From assembly GCA_003542415.1 (NCBI GenBank), contig DPKR01000015.1:1-5512 (forward strand): a stretch of DNA of 5,512 nt, given 5' to 3'. Below, in pieces: positions 1 to 4,027 of this stretch. Every line of letters begins with the position of its first letter. Position 1 is the stretch's first letter. Below the pieces are notes generated by a model that had not been told where the DNA came from, made no database searches, and was given only the letters and a program-made list of their open reading frames with translations. Source of the DNA: Alphaproteobacteria bacterium. GTDB lineage: Bacteria; Pseudomonadota; Alphaproteobacteria; RF32; CAG-239. Both the position numbers and the translations under genes were made by a program.

Positions 1-212
1 TTGCTTCTGCTTCAACACTTGATAAGGAAGTGCGCTCAAACATTCAAAAGACATCTACGGTTGAAGCTGCAAGCTTCATTGGTAAACTCGTTGCAGAACG
101 TGCAGTTAAATCAGGTGTAAGTGAAGTCGTTTTCGACAGAGGCGGCTACATTTATCATGGTCGCGTTAAGGCTTTAGCCGACGCAGCACGCGAAGCCGGA
201 TTGAAATTCTAG
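1..212 (+). CDS. rplR: 50S ribosomal protein L18, 3' part only
   Basis: The frame that begins at base 3 is open from the window edge to the TAG at 210-212 and gives the last 69 residues of L18; the N-terminal part lies outside the window. L18 binds 5S rRNA in the central protuberance of the large subunit. The family is recognised from the C-terminal stretch [20 protein letters not shown] followed by EAGLKF, close to the E. coli ending [26 protein letters not shown], and from the preceding [13 protein letters not shown]. The GTG at base 30 is an internal codon, not a start, because homologous sequence continues upstream. The stop codon overlaps the Shine-Dalgarno site of rpsE (AGGAG, 211-215), which points to translational coupling within one operon. 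Confidence 0.96.
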   Translation, partial: ASASTLDKEVRSNIQKTSTVEAASFIGKLVAERAVKSGVSEVVFDRGGYIYHGRVKALADAAREAGLKF

Positions 213-222
213 GAGAAAACAG

Positions 223-783
223 ATGGCTTTTGATCGTCAAAACAAAAAAGAAAAAACAGAAGAATTGGTTGAAAAACTCGTTCACGTCAACCGCGTTGCC
301 AAAACGGTTAAAGGTGGTCGTACTATGAGCTTTGCAGCTGTTGTTGTGGTTGGTGATGGAAAGGGCCGTGTAGGCTATGGTTCCGGCAAGGCTTCGGAAG
401 TTCCGGAAGCTATTGTTAAAGCAACAAACGAAGCTAAAAAGAACATGGTTCGCATTCCGCTTCGCGAAGGCAGAACACTTCACCACGATGTTGCCGGTCG
501 CTTTGGCGCAGGCAAAGTCGTTTTGAGAACAGCTCCTGCCGGTACCGGTGTTATTGCCGGTGGTCCGATGCGTGCCGTTTTTGAAGCGTTGGGTGTTCAA
601 GACGTTGTTGCTAAATCTTTGGGTTCTAACAACCCTTACAATATGATTAAGGCGACATTTGATGCTTTACAATCTATCAACTCTCCTCGTATGGTTGCTG
701 CCAAACGCGGTAAAAAAGTTGGTGATATTGTGAGCCGTCGTGAATATGCGTCAGCCGCTAAAATGGAAAAAGAGGAGGCTTAA
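223..783 (+). CDS. rpsE: 30S ribosomal protein S5
   Basis: S5 is a small-subunit protein near the decoding site, with roles in accuracy and in mRNA helicase activity at the entry channel. The 186-residue product has the N-terminal double-stranded-RNA-binding-like domain (about residues 15-80), including [11 protein letters not shown] at 23-33 (the loop where spectinomycin-resistance changes fall in other bacteria; here it looks wild type) and [20 protein letters not shown] at 44-63. The C-terminal domain (about 88-165) carries [19 protein letters not shown] and [13 protein letters not shown] charged tail of about 20 residues makes it longer than the E. coli protein (about 166). The start ATG is set by AGGAGA at 211-216, six bases upstream. 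It sits 10 bp after rplR and 3 bp before rpmD, in the standard spc order. Confidence 0.98.
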   Translation: MAFDRQNKKEKTEELVEKLVHVNRVAKTVKGGRTMSFAAVVVVGDGKGRVGYGSGKASEVPEAIVKATNEAKKNMVRIPLREGRTLHHDVAGRFGAGKVVLRTAPAGTGVIAGGPMRAVFEALGVQDVVAKSLGSNNPYNMIKATFDALQSINSPRMVAAKRGKKVGDIVSRREYASAAKMEKEEA

Positions 784-786
784 ACC

Positions 787-972
787 ATGGCAACAAAGAA
801 AACAATCAAAGTTACTCAAATCGCTAGCCCGATCGGCAAACCGAAAGATCAAAGAGCAACTTTAATCGGCCTTGGCTTAAACAAAATGAATCGCACCGCT
901 GTGCTCGAAGATACACCTTCGATTCGCGGGATGATTAAGAAAGTGAGCCACCTCGTGAAAGTCGAGGAATAA
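787..972 (+). CDS. rpmD: 50S ribosomal protein L30
   Basis: L30 is a small protein of the large subunit, of the bacterial short form (61 residues here). Recognisable features are [20 protein letters not shown] at residues 7-26, the LGLNKMNR motif and the ending [15 protein letters not shown], which match alphaproteobacterial L30. The start is fixed by a strong AGGAGG at 773-778, located inside the end of rpsE, with an 8-base spacer. The gene follows rpsE by 3 bp, so the two are probably coupled. The TAA stop at 970-972 lies exactly on the left edge of an inverted-repeat element. The usual tight junction with rplO is replaced by 152 bp, so the stop codon itself may have been formed by the insertion, although the protein length looks normal. 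Confidence 0.96.
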   Translation: MATKKTIKVTQIASPIGKPKDQRATLIGLGLNKMNRTAVLEDTPSIRGMIKKVSHLVKVEE

Positions 973-1080
973 ACCTTATGAAAAGTGGCATCATACTTGT
1001 CATTTTTTCACTTGTGTAGTTTTTGCCTACAAAGCGTTCAAAAATAACAGCGTAGCATGCCACTTTTGATTAAGGTTTTA
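970..1080. repeat. TA-flanked inverted-repeat element in the rpmD-rplO gap (MITE-like or large hairpin)
   Basis: The outer ends of this stretch are imperfect inverted repeats of 22-24 bases. The left arm is 970-991 and the right arm 1057-1080. They share a perfect 11-bp block, AAAAGTGGCAT at 981-991 with its complement at 1057-1067, and a further block TAAACCTTA / TAAGGTTTTA separated by small indels. The 65 bases between the arms contain a small hairpin (TGTAG/CTACA) and no open frame except a 13-codon one. The TA dinucleotides at both edges would fit a TA target duplication of the Tc1/IS630 type. Alternatively it is simply a long RNA hairpin inside the operon transcript. No transposase is present. 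Confidence 0.55.
978..1019 (+). other. possible 13-codon open frame between rpmD and rplO
   Basis: An ATG at 978 opens the short frame MKSGIILVIFSLV, which ends at TAG 1017-1019. GAGGA at 964-968, within the end of rpmD, lies 9 bases upstream and could serve as a ribosome binding site. The peptide is basic then hydrophobic, like the start of a signal sequence or a tiny membrane peptide. It sits mostly in and just inside the left arm of the inverted-repeat element. It may be chance, a leader peptide, or the remnant of a longer reading frame. There is no homology basis for calling it a gene. Confidence 0.15.
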
Positions 1081-1124
1081 TGACGAGACTTTAGTTATGT
1101 GAAATTTAAATTAGGTGAAAAACA

Positions 1125-1577
1125 ATGAAACTTAATGAATTAAGAGATAATGAAGGTGCCAGAAAAGACCGCACGCGTGTCGGTCGCGGTATCTCCAGCG
1201 GCAAAGGCAAGACAGCCGGTCGCGGTCAGAAAGGTCAGAAATCACGTTCCGGCGTTTCTATCCACGGTTTCCAAGGCGGCCAGATGCCGATTTATCGTCA
1301 ATTGCCAAAGCGTGGTTTCAAGAACCATTTCGCAAAAGAATATGCTGTTGTTAACTTGGACAGCATTCAAAAAGCAATTGATGCCGGCAAATTAAATGCC
1401 AGCGAAATCAATGTTGACACATTGCTTGCTTCACGTTTGATTACAAAGAAGCTCGACGGTGTTCGTTTGCTCGCACGCGGTGCTATCACCACAGCAGCAA
1501 CGATTTCTGTCAGCTCAGCTTCGAAAGCAGCAGTGGCAGCAGTTGAAAAAGCCGGCGGCAAGGTAAATTTAATCTAG
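1125..1577 (+). CDS. rplO: 50S ribosomal protein L15
   Basis: L15 is a large-subunit protein that binds 23S rRNA late in assembly. The 150-residue product shows the glycine- and basic-rich extended N-terminus typical of the family ([20 protein letters not shown] at residues 18-37, then QKSRSG), the core motif [15 protein letters not shown] at 51-65, and the globular C-terminal domain ending in [11 protein letters not shown]. The start ATG has AGGTGA at 1113-1118 with a 6-base spacer. It is the last ribosomal gene here: the canonical next gene, secY, is missing, and a strong hairpin follows the TAG stop within 25 bases. Its expression may depend on transcription through the inverted-repeat element upstream; I could not find a convincing separate promoter in the gap. 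Confidence 0.97.
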   Translation: MKLNELRDNEGARKDRTRVGRGISSGKGKTAGRGQKGQKSRSGVSIHGFQGGQMPIYRQLPKRGFKNHFAKEYAVVNLDSIQKAIDAGKLNASEINVDTLLASRLITKKLDGVRLLARGAITTAATISVSSASKAAVAAVEKAGGKVNLI

Positions 1578-1601
1578 CTGGCGACTAAATACAAAAATTG
1601 C

Positions 1602-1661
1602 GGGACGAAAGTTTCCTCATGTACCGTTATGTACACTGCGGAACTTTCGCCCTTATTTTTT
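1602..1661 (+). terminator. hairpin with T-rich tail closing the ribosomal operon
   Basis: GGG(A)CGAAAGTT(T)CC at 1602-1616 pairs with GGAACTTTCGCCC at 1640-1652, with two single-base bulges. An inner stem TGTAC (1620-1624) / GTACA (1631-1635) surrounds a six-base loop. The right arm is followed by TTATTTTTTATT. This looks like a Rho-independent terminator, though its stem is longer than usual. The symmetry continues weakly outward to about 1580 and 1670, so it may also be a palindromic repeat element used as a terminator. Confidence 0.65.
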
Positions 1662-1669
1662 ATTATTCG

Positions 1670-1717
1670 CACACGCTATCTTAAATTTACAAATTTCATT
1701 ATCTACACACGCTATCT
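1670..1717. repeat. 12-bp direct repeat pair, with a decayed third copy downstream
   Basis: CACACGCTATCT occurs exactly at 1670-1681 and 1706-1717. A related CTATCTGAGGTTT at 1793-1805 matches CTATCTGCGGTTT at 1712-1724 in 12 of 13 positions. The CTATCT cores start at 1676, 1712 and 1793, which are 36 and 81 bp apart. Function unknown. Confidence 0.5.
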
Positions 1718-1827
1718 GCGGTTTTATTGTGCCTTATTTAATTTTTTTTACGATGGAATTTTCGGTTTCTTTTTTTGCTTCTATTCAATCTACTATCTGA
1801 GGTTTATTTGGCTTTAAATAAAAAATC

Positions 1828-1856
1828 TTGACTTTAGACAAAAGAATTGATACTTT
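1828..1856 (+). promoter_or_regulatory. promoter candidate for the holin-like gene
   Basis: CTTGACT with a -35 core at 1828-1833 (TTGACT) is followed after 17 bases by TACTTT at 1851-1856, a plausible housekeeping-sigma promoter of the alphaproteobacterial CTTGAC type. Transcription would begin near 1863 and leave an AT-rich leader of about 40 bases without a Shine-Dalgarno site. The bases CTTGACTTTAGACAAAA (1827-1843) recur with one change in the putative sodB promoter. Confidence 0.5.
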
Positions 1857-1901
1857 CTGCATATCATTTCTTTTTGTTAAATTATTTAAATTTCCATATT
1901 T

Positions 1902-2372
1902 ATGAAATTCAAATTAAACAATGTTTCAGTCAAGCGTTGGTGGATTTCTGCCATCGGTTATGCGCTTGCGGGGGGCTTTATCAACAACCTCGTGATTGCG
2001 CCGTTTACGGGGCAGTCTTTGGTCGATTGGGGGCCTATGTTGACAGCGCTGGGTGTGTTGCTCGGTATTTCAGGAGCCCGTGATTATTTGACCCGCAATA
2101 AAGGAGAAAGCATTCCTGAGAACGTTTCGGACAAGGGGTGGAAGAGAATGTGGATTCCGATTGTCGGGTGGGCACTTTTCTGCGGCTTCTTTGTCAACTG
2201 CGTACTCGCTCCTTACATCAATCTGCGACCAAATGATTGGACGCAATTGACGGCTACTTTAACGGTTATGCTTGGTATTTCCGGTGTGCGTGATGTCGGA
2301 TTGTTGCCTCAGATTGATGAAGCTGACAAACTGCATATCCAAAAGACAGGCCAAGAAAAAGCTGAGAATTAA
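1902..2372 (+). CDS. membrane protein of two tandem holin-like (3TM/GTA-holin-type) modules
   Basis: The 156-residue product is an internal duplication. Residues 11-61 and 81-131 align without gaps at a constant offset of 70 with 24 of 51 identities, each running from KR.WI...G.AL..GF..N through V.AP and DW to LGISG.RD. Each module predicts two membrane helices (about 15-35 and 45-58; about 85-105 and 115-128), so probably four in all, with a polar linker (62-80) and a charged tail (132-156). The pattern of an aromatic/basic entry, G-W/Y-AL, an (A)P turn and a closing LLG.sG.R resembles phage holins with three membrane segments, including the GTA holin family. This is recalled family knowledge, not a search. 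There is no clear ribosome binding site. No endolysin or phage gene is adjacent, so a lysis role is not shown; it may be a domesticated or unrelated small membrane protein. Confidence 0.8.
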   Translation: MKFKLNNVSVKRWWISAIGYALAGGFINNLVIAPFTGQSLVDWGPMLTALGVLLGISGARDYLTRNKGESIPENVSDKGWKRMWIPIVGWALFCGFFVNCVLAPYINLRPNDWTQLTATLTVMLGISGVRDVGLLPQIDEADKLHIQKTGQEKAEN

Positions 2373-2406
2373 AAGAAGGTGCGTTTCAAACGCACCTTCT
2401 TTTAAT
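2368..2406. terminator. bidirectional terminator shared by the holin-like gene and sodB
   Basis: A perfect palindrome of 19-bp arms surrounds the central base C2387. Its GC-rich core GAAGGTGCG / CGCACCTTC is flanked by A4 on the left and T4 on the right, so it can terminate transcription in both directions. The left arm contains the TAA stop (2370-2372) of the + strand gene, and the sodB stop lies only 6 bases beyond the right arm. Confidence 0.88.
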
Positions 2407-2411
2407 AAACC

Positions 2412-2984
2412 TTATTTCCAATTGATTAAATTTTTCAAGAAGACATCTACAAAATCGGCGCGGCGGTTTTGATGATCAAGATAATAAGCGTGTTCCCAAA
2501 CATCTATCGTCATCAAGGGAGTAAGGCCATGTGCAATCGGGTTGTCGGCATTTGAGGTTTTCATGATTTTTAGCTCACCTTTTTTATCTTCGGCGAGCCA
2601 TGCCCAGCCGCTGCCAAATTGAGAAATGGCAGCTTGCTTAAATTCTTTTTCAAAATTTTCATAAGAGCCGAATGCGGATGCGATTTTTTTTGCAAGGATT
2701 TCACTTGGGCGCTTATTGCCGTCTTTTGCAAGGCACGACCAAAAGAAATTGTGGTTAAACACTTGTGCGGCATTGTTGAAGATGGCAGTATATTCGATGT
2801 TTTCAGCCGTTTGTTTGATGATTTCTTCCAAAGACATATCTTCAAACTTTGTGCCTGAGATCAATTTGTTTAAATTATCGACATATGTTTGATGATGTTT
2901 GTCGTGATGAAAGGTTAAGGTTTGCTCGGACATATATGGTTCCAGAGCATTTTTTGAAAACGGCAAAGGCGCAAGTGTGAACAT
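2412..2984 (-). CDS. sodB: superoxide dismutase, iron type
   Basis: This cytoplasmic enzyme converts superoxide to oxygen and hydrogen peroxide. The 190-residue product carries all four metal ligands: His26 (in FHHDKHHQTYV), His78 (NHNFFW), Asp161 and His165 (DVWEHAYY). Tyr34 of the active site is present. The second-shell Gln74 in AAQVFNH, together with FGSGWAWL at 123-130, marks the Fe rather than the Mn subgroup. The start at 2984 is preferred because GAAAGGA (2994-3000) lies 9 bases upstream and the protein then begins MFTLAPLPFSKNALEPY like other SODs; a longer in-frame start at 3074 would add 30 unrelated residues. The protein ends at NLINWK, about eight residues short of the E. coli C-terminus as I recall it, which lies outside the active site. 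It diverges from ctrA and converges on the holin-like gene. Confidence 0.96.
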   Translation of the reverse strand: MFTLAPLPFSKNALEPYMSEQTLTFHHDKHHQTYVDNLNKLISGTKFEDMSLEEIIKQTAENIEYTAIFNNAAQVFNHNFFWSCLAKDGNKRPSEILAKKIASAFGSYENFEKEFKQAAISQFGSGWAWLAEDKKGELKIMKTSNADNPIAHGLTPLMTIDVWEHAYYLDHQNRRADFVDVFLKNLINWK

Positions 2985-3047
2985 TTTATTTTTTCCTTTC
3001 AATTTTGGTTGTTTTACAATATAGGCATACAAAACCTTTATTGAAGT

Positions 3048-3074
3048 TCTATATGTATTTTTATCTAAAGTCAA
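3048..3074 (-). promoter_or_regulatory. promoter candidate for sodB
   Basis: On the - strand, TTGACT (3074-3069) is preceded by C, giving the CTTGAC form common in Alphaproteobacteria. A TATAGA (3053-3048) lies 15 bases downstream; TAGAAC is the alternative at 17 bases. The untranslated leader would be about 55-60 bases. The -35 region shares 16 of 17 bases with the promoter candidate at 1827-1843. No obvious Fur or SoxR operator could be identified. Confidence 0.4.
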
Positions 3075-3093
3075 GTTTTGAAAGAATTTGTAG

Positions 3094-3156
3094 ATCCCTT
3101 GACCTCATTTTCAGATCCTCGGGACAAGCCCAAGGATGACGAAAATGAGGAGGGAT
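3094..3156. repeat. long palindromic extragenic element between sodB and ctrA
   Basis: Three nested stems form one hairpin of 63 bases. ATCCCT (3094-3099) pairs with AGGGAT (3151-3156), CCTCATTTTC (3103-3112) with GAAAATGAGG (3141-3150), and ATCCTCGGG (3115-3123) with CCCAAGGAT (3129-3137) with one mismatch, around an ACAAG loop. The ATCCTCGGG-ACAAG-CCCaAGGATGAC core is of a kind I know as a dispersed palindromic repeat in alphaproteobacterial genomes. There is no T-run, so it is not a simple terminator. It is locally GC-rich against AT-rich flanks, which suggests insertion. Confidence 0.7.
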
Positions 3157-3196
3157 GACAGCTTTGTTTGATTTATCGGGGTTTTCAAGAGGATTT

Positions 3197-3257
3197 GTTA
3201 ATAATTATTAACAAGTGCAAGAAATTTATTAACAAATGAAAATTATCGCATTATAGT
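3197..3257 (+). promoter_or_regulatory. ctrA promoter with three TTAA half-sites (probable autoregulation)
   Basis: A perfect 16-bp palindrome GTTAATAATTATTAAC spans 3197-3212 and holds two TTAA half-sites separated by 6 bases. A third TTAAC lies at 3229-3233. The TTAA starts (3198, 3208, 3229) are 10 and 21 bp apart, about one and two helical turns. TTAACA (3229-3234) can act as a -35 box, with TATAGT (3252-3257) as -10 after 17 bases, so the third half-site overlaps the -35 element. CtrA of Caulobacter binds TTAA-N7-TTAA, often over the -35, and controls its own gene. No GANTC (CcrM) site is present between 3101 and 3295, unlike the Caulobacter P1 promoter. Confidence 0.6.
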
Positions 3258-3295
3258 AAAACCATCAATGAAATTTAAAATTGAAAGGTGAGAAA

Positions 3296-3982
3296 ATGAG
3301 AGTTTTGTTAGTTGAAGATGATCATGCCGTTTCACAAAGCATTGAGATGATGCTCAAGAAAGAAGGTATGGTTGTTTATTCGACCGATTTGGGCGAAGAC
3401 GGGCTCGAAATCGGTAAGGTTTATGACTATGATATCATTATTTTGGATTTGATGTTGCCGGATATGAACGGGTATGAGGTTTTAAGAAGTTTGCGTAATG
3501 CCAAAGTCAAAACGCCTGTTTTGATTTTGTCCGGTCTTTCGGAACCGGATAAAAAGGTCAAAGGTTTGGGCTATGGCGCAGATGACTACTTGACAAAGCC
3601 ATTTGACAGGGCAGAACTTTTGGCGCGTATTAAGGCTGTTGTCAGACGTTCGCAAAATCATCCGACATCGGTGATCCAAACGGGCGATGTTGTTGTGAAC
3701 TTGGATACGCAAACAGTCAGCGTTGCCGGCAAGCCTTTGCATTTGACAGGCAAAGAATATGGCATTATGGAGTTGTTATCGCTTCGCAAGGGTTCAACTT
3801 TGAACAAAGACCAGTTTTTGAACCATTTATATGGCGGTATGGATGAGCCGGAACTCAAGATTATTGATGTGTTTATTTGCAAACTGCGCAAAAAACTTGA
3901 AAAAGCTTCGGGCGGAAAAAATTATATTGAAACCGTTTGGGGAAGGGGTTATGTTTTAAGAGACCCCGATGAAGGCAAATAA
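3296..3982 (+). CDS. ctrA: cell-cycle response regulator CtrA
   Basis: CtrA is the essential OmpR-type transcription factor of alphaproteobacterial cell-cycle, division and motility control, usually phosphorylated through CckA-ChpT. The 228-residue product has a receiver domain (1-115) with the acidic pocket E7-D8-D9, phosphoacceptor D51 in [10 protein letters not shown]79, the switch Tyr98 and K101 in DDYLTKPF. A winged-helix DNA-binding domain (about 125-222) contains [38 protein letters not shown] (174-193) and [13 protein letters not shown], practically identical to Caulobacter CtrA. The start at 3296 is chosen over an in-frame TTG at 3281 because AAAGGTGAG (3284-3292) is its ribosome binding site and the protein then begins MRVLLVEDD as in the family. 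The C-terminus DPDEGK lacks the Ala-Ala end that Caulobacter CtrA uses for ClpXP proteolysis. Two TAA stops follow in tandem. Confidence 0.97.
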   Translation: MRVLLVEDDHAVSQSIEMMLKKEGMVVYSTDLGEDGLEIGKVYDYDIIILDLMLPDMNGYEVLRSLRNAKVKTPVLILSGLSEPDKKVKGLGYGADDYLTKPFDRAELLARIKAVVRRSQNHPTSVIQTGDVVVNLDTQTVSVAGKPLHLTGKEYGIMELLSLRKGSTLNKDQFLNHLYGGMDEPELKIIDVFICKLRKKLEKASGGKNYIETVWGRGYVLRDPDEGK

Positions 3983-3985
3983 TAA

Positions 3986-4013
3986 AAAAGAGCCCTGTCA
4001 TCAGGGCTTTTTT
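3986..4013 (+). terminator. terminator after ctrA
   Basis: AGCCCTG (3991-3997) pairs with CAGGGCT (4002-4008) around a TCAT loop, followed by TTTTTT (4008-4013) and preceded by AAAA that can extend the stem. It lies 3 bases after the second ctrA stop and ends only 14 bases before the next start codon. Confidence 0.88.
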
Positions 4014-4027
4014 CATAAGGATAAGAA

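Larger units (their letters stand above)
1578..1901. other. AT-rich spacer after rplO with no convincing gene
   Basis: This 324-bp stretch lies where secY would be expected. It holds the hairpin terminator (1602-1661), about 165 bp of very T-rich sequence with short direct repeats (CACACGCTATCT at 1670-1681 and 1706-1717, and a degraded third copy near 1790-1804), a promoter candidate (1828-1856) and an AT-rich leader for the next gene. The only open frame, 1629-1817, begins inside the terminator hairpin, has no ribosome binding site and encodes mostly Phe, Tyr, Ile and Leu as expected from the base composition. I do not regard it as a gene. Confidence 0.7.

Noticed and set aside
166..600. 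144-codon open frame on the - strand across rplR and rpsE
   Set aside because: It lies antisense to well-supported ribosomal genes, and its protein is a Phe/Asn/Ser-rich shadow with no domain.
1699..1707. TTATCTACA, one base from a DnaA box, in AT-rich DNA
   Set aside because: It is a single imperfect site without a cluster of further boxes, so there is no support for an origin.
1629..1817. 62-codon open frame in the AT-rich spacer with repeated Tyr-Leu-Arg/Lys-Phe
   Set aside because: It starts inside the terminator hairpin, has no ribosome binding site, and its composition follows from T-rich DNA; the repeated residues come from the DNA repeats.
2619..2858. 79-codon + strand open frame opposite sodB, and similar frames opposite ctrA and the LOG gene
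   Set aside because: They are antisense shadows of conserved genes, with no ribosome binding site or recognisable domain.
2985..3074. N-terminal 30-residue extension of the superoxide dismutase
   Set aside because: The extension overlaps the promoter candidate, does not resemble a signal peptide, and the internal ATG has a good ribosome binding site and the family's normal start.
3281..3295. TTG start adding five residues to CtrA
   Set aside because: These bases include the ribosome binding site AAAGGTGAG for the ATG at 3296, where the family's usual N-terminus begins.
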